45,999 nucleotides of DNA. Source: Nemertoderma westbladi (Eukaryota; Xenacoelomorpha; Nemertodermatida; Nemertodermatidae). The first letter of the stretch is position 1. Each line of letters begins with the position of its first letter. The notes beneath the pieces are model-generated. The model did not search any database. It was not told the origin of the DNA and was given only the letters and a program-made list of their open reading frames with translations. The stretch covers positions 1 to 45,999 of the forward strand of contig JAUCBJ010002346.1 of NCBI GenBank assembly GCA_032718475.1. Direction: 5' to 3'. Positions 1-9,986 of this stretch are shown piece by piece. The translations under genes and the position numbers were made by a program.

Positions 1-870
1 TATTAAGGAGATAACACAATGTCAGAGTGAGAACAAAAAAATTAGATATGGTATCAATATATTACCATGAAGATTACTAGAAGTGATGAATTTTATTAAA
101 AACATTCACTTATATATATAAATTTGTGATGTGGCATAGTCAACGAAGAAGAGATGGTACGTGTCATAATCATCGACGAATAAGAAAAGAGATGGAGTGC
201 AACGTGGATGAATGGTTGGTTGTCTGAATAGGAAATACGTGAAAGAATATGAATCATAGGGTTGTGTGTGTAATAATCAATAATTATTATAATAAAAACG
301 TGCAGTATATAATGTTAGTGGTGGTAGCCTTTCAATATGACACAGATGCTGCGGGATTGGTTAGGTTGAGTAACTACTATGCAAATGTTGTTTGTATACG
401 TGTAGCCGGGACGTGGATTGGTGACAGCCGTGGTGGAGTTGGCAATCAATATAATATCTGCTGTAGTTGGTGGCCACGTTGTCAGCATATACAGTATACA
501 GTGGTTGGTTGGTTGCGTGAATAGGAAATAACTATGGAAATGTTCGTATACGTGTAGCCGGAAACGTGGTGGATTGGTAGGTTGCTTGGTTGAATGGATT
601 GGTGACAGCCGTCGAAGAGTTGGCGATCGATTCGATATAATAGGGTAGTGTGGGGCTAGCCACACGATGAGAGGTTTGGGTACGCGAAGATGAATATGCT
701 ATGGTTGGTTGATGCAACGACGCGAACCAATACTGACGGGAGGTAACAGCTGTAGGAGTAAGGAGGGCATCGCGAGGTTAGGCTACGCGTAGGTGATAGG
801 CAGCGATTGGCTGAAGGCAACGACGCGAATCAATATTGATGGTGACAGATGGTCATTAAACACCTCGATT
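1..870. repeat. Degenerate tandem-like repeats, no gene
   Basis: GT-rich sequence with imperfectly repeated phrases at uneven spacing. GTATACGTGTAGCCGG occurs near 394 and 546, GGATTGGTGACAGCCGT near 415 and 596, and AACGACGCGAA near 716 and 819. This looks like a decayed minisatellite or an old repeat. Several short open frames occur on both strands but none shows a family motif. Confidence 0.5.
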
Positions 871-1916
871 TAGCACCGGAATTTGGCATTTTTTAATTGC
901 CTCCGAGATGTGGCCCGTAGCCCAGGCTAGGGAGGAGATAGCCGAGAACTATGCTTCTCCTACTACTTACCAGGGACCCAGCTCTTTATATCAGACTCAG
1001 ACTCTAACTTCCTAATTTATATCTTCAGCAATCAGTCCCAGCCCAAGCTTTTCCAGTGCACAGCCCAATCAGGCCTATTAGCTAACCCGCCATTGCAGCA
1101 TTGTCTATACCTATAAATGTGATAGATACCCGGTAGGCTTCCCTACATAGTTTGTTGTACAGTATAGCAGTACATAAGAAATTAAGATGATACCTGAAAT
1201 GAATGAATGAAATGAATATTTAATTTCGCGACAATTTTAATCAATAATTTCGGGGATTTACTTATAGCCATGCAACGCGTGGCTAATTTTATCTAAAAAT
1301 TGGTACCCAGTGTTATTTTTTTGTGCTCTTTCTATTTTCGACTGCTTTCGGTTGTGTTGCTCTTGAAGTACCTTCTCATTATGTGTGAAACTTGAAATCA
1401 ACAGTATAATACTGTATGTTTGAAACTTAAAAAATATAAATATTAAAATTTATTATTTCCATATTAGATATTCAAGATAATAATTCACAAAAATGTTTTG
1501 AAAAATCGAAACACTGGCATATAAACCATTTTATTGGTATGAAAGTAAGTGAAGAAACTTAAAAATGTACCATTATTAGATTGTATAGACATACTAACCT
1601 TATAATTAAATAGTAATTCATCATAATTATTATTATTACTATTATGTGCGCAAAAGAAAACAATAATACTCGCGCATTCCCTCGCAGTCGAGTTATTTAT
1701 ATAGAGTACGAAGATTTCTGAGTTTAAACATTTCAAAGTAATTGCGCGACATGCATTTGCTGCCAGTGTTGTAAAAGCATGAAATACCTATACAACAAGA
1801 AGTTATCATAAAACAAAAACATGATTGTGTCAAGTTTGTGGGATGCTTCCCAAAACCCAGATGTTAGTTGCTGTAAATAATTCACCTATTCATTAATTAA
1901 TTTCACAACCTTACTT
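871..1916. other. Intergenic, nothing recognised
   Basis: AT-rich non-coding sequence. No splice-bounded exon, RNA gene or repeat array stands out. Confidence 0.4.
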
Positions 1917-1942
1917 CCCCCCCCCCCCCCCCCCCCCCCCCC
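1917..1942 (+). repeat. Poly(C) tract, 26 C
   Basis: An uninterrupted run of 26 cytosines. Exact length may be unreliable because such runs are hard to sequence. Confidence 0.9.
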
Positions 1943-2139
1943 TTTGCGATTTCACTCTTCGTAGCGTCATTTCCTGGATTGACCTCTACAGAATGCCTTC
2001 CGCAGCCGGGCTAAACATACAGATCAGATCACCTGACGACTGTCGACAGCTGATTTCTGGTTGCATGTAATGTGGGGCGAGCCACGCAGTCAGTGCGAGC
2101 CTTAGTGCACAATTACAATTAGTAAATAGGGCAAAATTT

Positions 2140-2300
2140 CATATTCGTCTGTCTGTCTGTCCATCTGTCTGTAATGAAAAATTCATTCGTAAGTAACTTT
2201 TGAATCGTTTAACCATTTTCAACCAAATTTTGTATGGGCATACTAGATAAAAAGTTCCAATATTTTTGAAAGTTACGGGTGAATACCGCCTCTCGAACTT
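2140..2300. repeat. CTGT microsatellite next to a probable interspersed repeat
   Basis: A (CTGT)n tract at about 2147-2172 is followed by a conserved-looking stretch, GTAACTTTTGAATCGTTTAA. The arrangement (tetranucleotide tract beside a short AT-rich core) resembles the 5' part of the Helentron-like modules later in the window, although the sequences differ. The minus-strand open frame here (2139-2456) is most likely part of this repeat, not a gene. Confidence 0.3.
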
Positions 2301-2872
2301 TTGACTCCAGATCAAATCGAACTTGCTCAAGTTCGCGTGCTGCGCGACGCCCCACGAACGTGTGTAGGACTGTATGCAAACATTGTTTAGAGTTACATTC
2401 ATTCCCACATTCTGCCCGAGCCCGCATTCTTTCATGGTAGTTTCTTGGCTTGTCATCCTTCTTAATCTGCATTTTTAATCTAAAAATGACTGCGGAGAGG
2501 AGATACATGCTGTACAGAAAAATGTTTAAACAAATTAATTTCCGTCACTATGTTTGCACTGCACGTCATAGTATCATCATCCTATCACGTGGGGTTGAAA
2601 GTACAATTACAGTAGGCCTACAACATTATTACTAACCTGTATAGCAATCTTAGACCAGTAGACTATTGCACTCCGGACATTGAGACCATGACAAAGTACA
2701 AGTTTACGTCATCACAGCTCTCTATATAAAGGGAGTTCATACGATAATCGTACACCCTCTTTGTGACCTAATTAAGTTTCAGTAAATTTCAACTACTGAC
2801 CTACAGGTACAGTAATTAGGCCTACTTATTTATTATTTACCTTACAGCCTTACTGTAGCAGTAGATAGCCAG
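2301..2872. other. Intergenic, nothing recognised
   Basis: Mixed-composition sequence with no coding signal I can support. Confidence 0.3.
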
Positions 2873-3839
2873 ACCGGTGTCACAAGGAAATCAGCCCCCC
2901 CCCCTAGAATATGCCCCCCGCCCCCGGGGCATTATTTCCTAGGATATTATGTCCCCCCGGGCAATTTTTCCTAGGAAATTTAGCCCGGGGGGGCATTTTC
3001 TCCTTAGGAAATAATGCCTCCCCTCAGGAAAATTAGCCCCCCTCAAAAGTCTGAAAACTGGTACGATACCGGTACCGGTCTGCTGGTAGCCACTTTTAAT
3101 CTACCAACTGCAGAACTTGTAATAGTTGGACTGTTGTAAGAATAGTACGGTGCCGGTCTGCCGGTAGGTAAGCAGGTAAGGCAGTAAGGGATGTAGAACA
3201 GCATACTGAAGTATCATAAGTCAGTAGGCTACTGTACAGCTGTAGTAAGTACTGGTATAACAGCAGTGCGAGTGTGTGGTGTTGTGTGGGCGCCGAGCAG
3301 CTCCAAGCTTTTTTAAGTCTGTAACCTGCTCCTTTCCCTGATTTGGTAAAGTGATTGTTTATTGTTTTGGTTAGAAAATCCCGCCTCTGTAACCTGCTCC
3401 TTTCTCTCAATTGGTAATGTTATCGTTTATTGTTTTGGTTAGAAAATCCCGTCTCTGTAACCTGCTCCTTTCCCTGATTTGCTAAAGTGACTGTTTATTG
3501 TTTTGGTTAGAAAATCCCGCCTCTGTAACCTGCTCCTTTCCCTCAATTAGTTAAATGATCGTTTATTGTTTTGGTTAGAAAGGCCTGCCTCTGTAACCTG
3601 CTCCTTTCCTTCATTTGGTAAAGTGACTGTTTACCGGTATTGTTTTGTATAATTTTTGTAAGTTTTAGTAGTAATAAGTTTTCTTTATTGTATAATTCAG
3701 GGGGGGGGGGGCATAATTTCCTAAGGGGGGGCATTTTTTTCCTAGGGAAATTTGCCCGGGGGGGCATTTTTTCCTAGGAAAATATGCCCCCCGGGCACAT
3801 TTCCCGGGGGGGGGGGGCATATTTTCCTGTTACACCGGT
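2873..3839. mobile_element. Foldback-type element with inverted CG-rich arms
   Basis: The ends are near-inverted copies: ACCGGTGT at 2873-2880 followed by CACAAGGAAA, and TTTTCCTGTTACACCGGT ending at 3839. Each end continues into a block (2888-3045 and 3697-3828) of alternating self-complementary pieces, TTTCCTAGGAAA and GCCCCCCGGGGGGC, and the two blocks are inverted relative to each other. Between them lies a 68-bp tandem array. There is no coding capacity and no clear target-site duplication. I infer a non-autonomous foldback element; an inverted microsatellite-like cluster is the alternative. Confidence 0.5.
3319..3658. repeat. 68-bp tandem repeat, five copies
   Basis: CTGTAACCTGCTCCTTTCC begins at 3319, 3387, 3455, 3523 and 3591, an exact 68-bp period. 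Copies differ by a few substitutions. It forms the core of the surrounding foldback structure. Confidence 0.85.
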
Positions 3840-5776
3840 ACCTCAAACTTCCAATAATATTCTGTAGGCCTGATTCTTAATCCTGCAATCAGGTACCTGG
3901 GTACCGTATCGGTAAAATCCATTCTGCTCATCTCAAAGCTAACTCAGTACTCAGTAACTGCAACTTCTAACAGTCTAAGACTGAAGACTACGACTACAGT
4001 ACTACTGTACTACTGCTGTAGGCCTACTGTGCGAAGAAAGAACCGTGCACCCGTGACGCATACATCTGTAAATACAGAAATACCGACTGACCGATACGTC
4101 TACGAAAACTTGCTCCTTACCCATTTACCTCCGGCTCCGCCAGCCCCAGGCACCGCACCACCAGCTGACAGGCTGACCAGCCACCACAAAGGAACACTAC
4201 AAAGGAACGGCAAACTGTGAGTTTATTTTGAATCTTTAGCTGTTTAGCAGTTTAGTGCTTTACCGGGTCTGCTTTAGCTGTTTAGCCTAAACTTCTAAAT
4301 TATACCGGTCAGCCGGCAGCCACAGCCTGTAGTAGGCTTAGGTACGGTCTGTAGGACTATCTGAAACTAAAATGCATTTACAGCATTGCTGTTGTTCGCA
4401 GCTTGTGGCAGTGTGGCTTGGCTGCTCCTGCTAGCAGTGTTACAGTGCTAGGGGGTGTGGGTGGGTGTACCATGCAGCCATGTACTATCATATATATTAC
4501 AGTACAGCAGTATTGATTGAAACCACATGCCCTGATCAGCTGATGCCAGGCTGCCAGGTTGCTTGATGTCGTATACAGGTATATAATATATATTGCAGAG
4601 TGGATGCAGGGATGGTTAGATTGTGTCAGACTCAGACTGTATCAGTGTGTGGTAGGCCGGTAGGCCTACGATATAATGATTAGATGATACGACTTCATGT
4701 ACTACCCTGCTACTGTGCTACCACAGTACCACCGCACACCGCCACTGCTTAACGCTAACTATGTATCTATCTATCTATGCTAACTAGGGGCCTACCTGCA
4801 TATATATCTGTATTATCAGATTATAGGCCTATATCTGTGTCTATAGGCTTATACAATATTACAATATACATAAATCGTAAATACAGAAATACAAAGTAGT
4901 AGCCCTGCGCAAAGTTCAATATAACCGGCATCGGTGTGGTGATTGATTGCCAGTAACCGTGTTTTATTGCATTATGCACTATTGCACTATCATCCACTAG
5001 GCGTACCACTACACTACTTGCAACTGGAGATTATCTGCAATCGCGCAGTCTTATTTATTTATTACTGTATTATAGTCCTACATATTTCATTTATTAATAC
5101 AGTAATAGTTCGCTTATATTGGAGTCGGGAGTCGGATTATGTCTTCACGCGAAACTAAACTAACCGGTAACATTTACTGTCCATTAAATTTTATTTTGTA
5201 TGTTATTAAGTTGTTTGTCTGTGTATAGTGTTTGCGCTCAGTTAATGTTTGTTGTAGCAGGGTGGAGGAAATGATTACCTCTCATTACTTACATCACTGT
5301 TCCATTCTGCAAGTCTCGACCGAGTCTTGCAGAGTATTACAGATTACAGTATTATAGAGGTGGTAGGTGAACCTATGGATATATTACATATTTTTTATGT
5401 CAGGGTAGGGCAGAAGGAACAAGCAGCAAATTTGTCCCGACTATATTATTTCAGAAACCTTTTTATCGTGCATCTGCTGCCCCTCACCGAGGATGAAATT
5501 GGGATTTTGGTACAATATGTAACATGTCCGAACCTCAATTTCGAAAAGTTTTTTAGTTCTGCCTTGCTTCAGATTCAGAACCTATTTATGATTTTGGCTT
5601 CCTGGTCAGGGACACTCACCCTGTCCAGTAACTCATTCAGCCTTCACGTGAAGATTGTCAATACAATATAGCAATTTGCAATAGGCTATAGGATAGCTTA
5701 GACTTAGACATAGGGTTGCCTTCATGAGACTCGTGGTTAAGTTGGCTAAGTTTAGGTTTTAGGTTATGTTAGAATC
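3840..5776. other. Intergenic, rich in ACCGGT/AGGCCT palindromes
   Basis: No gene recognised. TACCGGTA- and TAGGCCTA-like palindromic words occur repeatedly. Short open frames (for example 5327-5671 +) show no family motif. Confidence 0.4.
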
Positions 5777-5821
5777 GTTAGCATGGAGTGGGTGAGTACT
5801 ACTCACCCACTCCATGCTAAC
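5777..5821. repeat. Perfect palindrome, 22-bp arms, 1-nt spacer
   Basis: Arm 5777-5798 is the exact reverse complement of 5800-5821, with a single C at 5799. It directly abuts the larger palindrome to its right, overlapping it by two bases. Confidence 0.95.
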
Positions 5822-6232
5822 CTGTAGGGTGTAGGCATATGAGAAAATGCACTCATGTGGATGAAATACATAGAAAGTATAGCTATTAGACCCCCTAATT
5901 CTATCTAAACGCGATGTTAGTAATTATTCGACGCCTAATTCCATATATAGGTATATTGTTGAATTATAACAACACCCAGATTAATCTTCCTTGGTTAGGT
6001 TAAACTTATGTTAGGCACCTACTCAGTGAGTAGGTGCCTAACATAAGTTTAACCTAACCAAGGAAGATTAATCTGGGTGTTGTTATAATTCAACAATATA
6101 CCTATATATGGAATTAGGCGTCGAATAATTACTAACATCGCGTTTAGATAGAATTAGGGGGTCTAATAGCTATACTTTCTATGTATTTCATCCACATGAG
6201 TGCATTTTCTCATATGCCTACACCCTACAGGT
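5820..6232. repeat. 413-bp perfect palindrome, 206-bp arms
   Basis: I compared the arms base by base: 5820-6025 and 6027-6232 are exact reverse complements around a single G at 6026. The identity ends abruptly at both outer edges. Flanks (CTCCATGCTA left, ATTAGGGTTG right) do not form a direct target-site duplication. The cause is either a very young inverted duplication in the genome or a foldback/strand-switch artefact in library or assembly. Confidence 0.95.
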
Positions 6233-6246
6233 ATTAGGGTTGGAAT

Positions 6247-6278
6247 GGAACCCAGTTTCCGTCAAGTAACTGGGTTCC
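6247..6278. repeat. Inverted repeat, 11-bp arms
   Basis: GGAACCCAGTT at 6247-6257 pairs with AACTGGGTTCC at 6268-6278 around a 10-nt loop. It is the third inverted repeat within 500 bp and lies in the probable intron before the perilipin coding exon. Confidence 0.85.
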
Positions 6279-6441
6279 TTCAAATCATATTTACATCAAA
6301 TATATGGAAAGTTTATTTCAATATATATTTAATACTCTTATTCACGGACATTGCAATATTTACTTTTGCTTTAGGTTTACAATCAAATCGGTATTGTTAA
6401 AATAGTCATTGTCAGTAATATTTATTTTCTTCTAATTTCAG

Positions 6442-6491
6442 AATTTACCAATTTTAAACATTCGAAACGCCGTGTTTGCGAAAGAGGAACA
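6442..6491 (+). other. Perilipin 5'UTR segment after a splice acceptor
   Basis: A pyrimidine-rich stretch ending TTCTAATTTCAG (6430-6441) is a good 3' splice site, so the exon carrying the whole coding region probably begins at 6442 and has 50 nt of 5'UTR. The upstream non-coding exon and promoter were not identified. Confidence 0.55.
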
Positions 6492-7829
6492 ATGCCAGCG
6501 AGTTTACATGAACTCGAGCCAGTAGAGGAGGTTGATATGGGGGACACTAAACCGTGGACAGCGGAATCCCTTAATCAGGTAGCCCAGTGGCCGTTGGTAT
6601 CGTCTGGTTGGAGTCGCTTGTGGGATGTGTACGCGAGCACGAAGGAGTACAATCAGATGACGCAACTAGCTCTGGGATCAGTGGAGAAGTCCTTGAGTTC
6701 AGTGGCCAATCGCGCCACTCCCTACATGGACACGTTGGCGCCGCATCTCAGCAGAGCGGACCACTTTGTGTGCGGAAAGTTGGAAAACATAGAGGAGAGA
6801 ATCCCCATGGTTAAACGCGATCCCAAGGAAGTTGTCGCGGAGGTAGGCGCCGAGATATCGGCTCAAAAACAACGGCTAGTGGATGGGGTGGAAGCGGGGA
6901 GGGAGGCGATAACACAACGGGTCAACCGGAACAAACAGCTGCTGGTGGATAACCGTGACAGAGTGAACCACATGGTGATGGGGTATCTGGATGGGGCGAT
7001 CAGTAAGGCCGAGTCCGTGTTGGACTACTGGCTGCCGGAGCCGGAGGAGGATGGGGTAGATGCCGGGAGAGTGAAGGAGATTGTTGGGATCGTCGAGGAA
7101 GTTGATCCGGTTGCGATTCGCGTTCGTCGTCTCGGTAGCTCGGCGCGCTCTCGTGCCTATAAACACACGCAGAGGCGGTTGTACGCGATGCGAAATCGGG
7201 CGAAGCACGCCGTGGATAAGTTGCAGTACGTGGTAGTCGCTGTTGATTACTATAAGGGGGAGGCCCAAGGTCTGCAGCAATCCATGTCTGACCGCGCTCA
7301 TGGCTTGCAGCAATCCATGTGCGACCATGCTCAGGGTCTGCAGCAGTCCATGTGCGACCGTTTGGGCGCCCCCATCGACCCTACGGGGCTCCAACTCGCT
7401 CGCAACATGGCCCGGCAGCTGCGCGACTCCGCCACCGCACTGTTGGAGTACGCTCCACCGGGGCTCCGCTCCGGGCTGGAGCTGAGTCGGGACTACGCGG
7501 AGGGGTTGTATGCCGCGCTCCCGGGCTCCGGGCTCCTCTCGGCCCAGCAGCTGCTCGACATCCGACGCGGGATCCCGGCTGTTCGTTCCGCCGTCTACCA
7601 GCTCAGCGACGCGTTGCTCAACTCGTGGCTCGTCCAGCGGGTTTTGCCCCAGGTCGAGGTGGACCGCTTGGATCCCGAGCTAGCTCGGATGAGTTCTTCG
7701 GAAGAGGAAACCTCCGACAACGAGGTCCTCCGCTGCGCTAATCCTGGAACCCACAACGAACTCATCGTTTCCTTCGGTTCCAACGATGTTGTGTCCTCTT
7801 TCAGTTCGACGATGGACGATGAACATTAA
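6492..7829 (+). CDS. Perilipin-family lipid droplet coat protein
   Basis: A complete 445-residue frame in a single exon. Perilipins (PAT family; LSD1/LSD2 in insects) coat cytoplasmic lipid droplets and control lipase access. The N-terminal PAT-type region (about residues 24-115) shows the family pattern: WPLVSSGWSRLWDVYASTKE, then a stretch ending in a KLENIEERIPMVKRDPKEVV-like segment. Residues about 115-180 read as amphipathic 11-mer helix (AEISAQKQRLVDGVEAGREA). Residues 260-292 are three tandem 11-mers of form GLQQSM(S/C)D. The C-terminal part is helical and the tail is acidic and Ser-rich. The start has a purine at -3 (AACAATG). A variant poly(A) signal ATTAAA lies at 7869-7874. Assignment to the family is firm; assignment to a subtype is not attempted. 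Confidence 0.85.
   Translation: MPASLHELEPVEEVDMGDTKPWTAESLNQVAQWPLVSSGWSRLWDVYASTKEYNQMTQLALGSVEKSLSSVANRATPYMDTLAPHLSRADHFVCGKLENIEERIPMVKRDPKEVVAEVGAEISAQKQRLVDGVEAGREAITQRVNRNKQLLVDNRDRVNHMVMGYLDGAISKAESVLDYWLPEPEEDGVDAGRVKEIVGIVEEVDPVAIRVRRLGSSARSRAYKHTQRRLYAMRNRAKHAVDKLQYVVVAVDYYKGEAQGLQQSMSDRAHGLQQSMCDHAQGLQQSMCDRLGAPIDPTGLQLARNMARQLRDSATALLEYAPPGLRSGLELSRDYAEGLYAALPGSGLLSAQQLLDIRRGIPAVRSAVYQLSDALLNSWLVQRVLPQVEVDRLDPELARMSSSEEETSDNEVLRCANPGTHNELIVSFGSNDVVSSFSSTMDDEH
7269..7367 (+). repeat. 33-bp coding triplication in perilipin
   Basis: Three in-frame 33-bp units encode GLQQSMSDRAH, GLQQSMCDHAQ and GLQQSMCDRLG (residues 260-292). The unit equals the 11-residue period that perilipins use for droplet-binding amphipathic helix. 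Confidence 0.9.
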
Positions 7830-8334
7830 TGTCCCTAAGCTCTACCGTGTGTTTATCATTTATTTATTATTAAAATATCCAAACTCACTCAACTCAACAC
7901 ACTCAACTCTTAGTTAACTCTCTCACAATGTAGGTCAGTCATTTATCCCGCTGTTTCGTTACTGTTAGGTGTTTTGTGGTAGTTTTTTTTCGTGTTACGG
8001 TACCTTAAAGTAAGTTAGCTATCATATAACTCTGCGATGGATGCACTCTATCTGTATTTAACCTGCTGTAATACAATGTTAAAATTAATTATAATTAACT
8101 ATGAAAAAATCAATTTGCTTTTTTTGACATAACGCCACCATTTTTGGCATTTGCGACCTTAGCTTTGAAGTGCAAAAACAAATTCAATGCGTCATTCAGC
8201 TGGCGCCTTTCTGGTAGACCATGCATGGGATCAATCAACACGTAAGTGAGCTAAGTGTTTGACACCTAGCCGTTTCAGATGGGGTGGCGTGCTATGGGAG
8301 GATGCGCGTGAATGAATAAGTCCGGGATGTGACA
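7830..8334. other. Perilipin 3' flank
   Basis: AT-rich sequence after the stop codon, including ATTAAA at 7869. A frame open on both strands at about 8110-8250 is not assigned (see rejected items). Confidence 0.4.
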
Positions 8335-8520
8335 CATACCAGCACGTGATACAACTACCAACGCGTGACACATCTACCAACGCGTGACACATCTACCAAC
8401 GAGTGACACATCTACCAACGAGTGACAAAAAATAAAGGTGACATATCTACAAACGCGTGACAACTACCAGCACATGACATATCTACCAGCACGTGACATA
8501 TCTACCAGCACGTGACCTAC
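8335..8520. repeat. About 19-bp minisatellite (CAACGCGTGACACATCTAC)
   Basis: Roughly ten variable copies of ACCAACGCGTGACACATCT with GCGTGA/ACGTGA variants. One interruption (AAAAAATAAAGG) lies in the middle. The array runs up to one of the candidate donor sites of the receptor exon at 8578-8687. Confidence 0.8.
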
Positions 8521-8577
8521 TCGAGGTTTGATTTCACCCCGTTCCTCCATTAAACGTTGTAGGGATCGCGTTGTAAC

Positions 8578-8687
8578 ATGACTTCCCAGGATCTGTTCCT
8601 TGCTTATATAAATATCGTAAGTTAAGTTCAAACGATCGCCCAATTCCTTTAGTAAATCGAAGCAAAACCCAGAGCAGCAGGCGTCGG
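8578..8687 (-). CDS. NMDA receptor S1 exon, alternative or duplicated copy
   Basis: Minus-strand exon after acceptor TTTCTTACAG (8688-8697). It encodes DACCSGFCFDLLKELGDRL followed by NLTYDIYIS, the same CC-x-G-x-C-x-DLL...LTYDI pattern as the exon at 9492-9613. Like that exon it starts with two bases that complete a split codon, so it can follow the 9727-9877 exon in phase (giving Ala instead of Asp at the junction). The donor is uncertain: GTTACA after 8578 gives nearly the same length as its sister and the same end phase 0; the frame also stays open to 8521, where a better donor GTAGGT lies inside a minisatellite. It could be a mutually exclusive exon, an exon of a tandem paralogue, or a relic. 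Confidence 0.65.
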
Positions 8688-9491
8688 CTGTAAGAAATAT
8701 ACTGCGATAGGTAATAATTATGTGGGAGTCTGTCTGAAGTGTTAGTTATGTAGGTAATAATTATTCCAATAGACCCAGGATTGCGTGTGGCTGCATGAAA
8801 TAAACACTAATTAATTATTAATGTAATGCATAATTAATTAATTAATACTATATAAGGTCAATCATGTTAGTCGTAATAAATCAACCAAAGATAACATTTA
8901 AAAGCAATAAAATAGATTTTATTTCCAGTCAACCTTAAGGCGCCATATCTTAAGAAAAATATTTCAAGACCTGGAGATGAATTGAGAAAAAATAGGTTAA
9001 TATACCTAGAACCACATCACTGTAGATATAATGTTGGAGATGAAGTCGGAAGACAATTAGCAGAAAAATACTCAGAAGCTAGTTGATGCGCATTAGGTTA
9101 TGGAGCTGCACAATACGCATAATGTTTGTGTCGTCAAGTCATTTCGCGCGCCCATATTGTACAGGGTGTGTTCAGTCATTTCCAATGCGTTCTATAGCTA
9201 CTTCTAGAACGCAATGATTATTAGCCAATCCGGAAATTTATATAAAACTTAATTCAGCTGTTATTAAATATTATGTTATCTTATAATCTTTGTTTGGTAA
9301 TTAATACATAATGTAGAACCAAACGAAAATTCCGTTACAACATCCAAAATTTTTGGAAATTTAGGATTTCATCATTTTTTACTTTGATATATTTTCAAAC
9401 TCAAACAAAAATGTAGTGTCAATGACTGAGCAGATCTCTTACAATGTGGGCGGGTAGAATGGCTGTCTTAAGGTAGACAAGGCGCCCCTAC
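8688..9491. other. Intron-like spacer between the two S1 exons
   Basis: AT-rich with AATTAATTAATTAA runs near 8810-8845. I looked for the next receptor exon (WNG-M-GE or SKPF/SVPF motifs on the minus strand) and did not find it. Confidence 0.4.
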
Positions 9492-9613
9492 CAATTTTGA
9501 GGAGCCCACTGTACCATCAGCGGCTATCCAGATATCGTAGGTTAATTTAAACTTTTTGGCTATGACGTCCAGTAGGTCCACACAATATCCAGTACAACAG
9601 TACGTGTTCATAT
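9492..9613 (-). CDS. GRIN2: NMDA receptor exon: ligand-binding segment S1
   Basis: Minus-strand exon of 122 bp after acceptor TTTTACACAG and before donor GTAGGG. It encodes MNTYCCTGYCVDLLDVIAKK followed by FKLTYDIWIAADGTVG. The CC-x-G-x-C-(V/I)-DLL...TYD pattern is the signature of NMDA-receptor S1 shared by GluN1, GluN2 and GluN3. It begins with two bases completing a codon started by the previous exon (g+at = Asp) and ends in phase 0. The receptor acts as a glutamate- or glycine-gated cation channel subunit in the plasma membrane, mostly synaptic. Confidence 0.85.
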
Positions 9614-9726
9614 CTGTGTAAAACAAATAGCAACAAATATCAGATATTTCATACATATTTTTATAATATACCGTTGCTTCCAACCTTATGTAACCATTAT
9701 TTATAGACATTATTTCATATTCCTAC

Positions 9727-9877
9727 CTGTTGAGTTATAACCACGCCTTTTGCAGGGGTACATCGCGGGTGTGTGGAATTTATTACTCAACTCATGGACT
9801 ATATCCAGTGTTCCACAATTGCCGCTAGGAGGCATATCTTTAACGATTACAAATGGAGACTCCTCCACACTCGTAAC
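9727..9877 (-). CDS. GRIN2: NMDA receptor exon: start of ligand-binding domain
   Basis: Minus-strand 151-bp exon after acceptor TTTTGTAG and before donor GTAGGA. It encodes VTSVEESPFVIVKDMPPSGN, then a Cys-containing loop ending PCKRRGYNST. The V-T-x-x-E-E-x-P-F-V-I-V run matches GluN2 better than GluN1 (which has a QEPFVYV-type sequence), so I favour a GluN2 type. The phases (0 in, 1 out) fit both neighbours. There is no Met-initiated open frame here, so the exon was found from splice sites and homology to the family pattern. Confidence 0.85.
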
Positions 9878-9986
9878 CTACAAAACGCCAAAAATGTCAT
9901 TACCTTTTAGAGAACATCGGCCTACCACATTATTTTAATCTAATATTATTTCATATATTTGAATTTATAATAGAGTCACAACGAAC

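Noticed and set aside
5327-5671. 114-residue plus-strand frame
   Set aside because: No family motif, AT-rich, and no splice or promoter support.
5820-6232. MITE interpretation of the large palindrome
   Set aside because: Flanks do not form a direct target-site duplication, and there is only one base between the arms.
8110-8250. Short frame open on both strands (minus reading has GLPERRQLNDALNLF)
   Set aside because: It looks somewhat protein-like, but I found no convincing splice acceptor, start or family. It could be a transposon fragment or the last receptor exon; unsupported.
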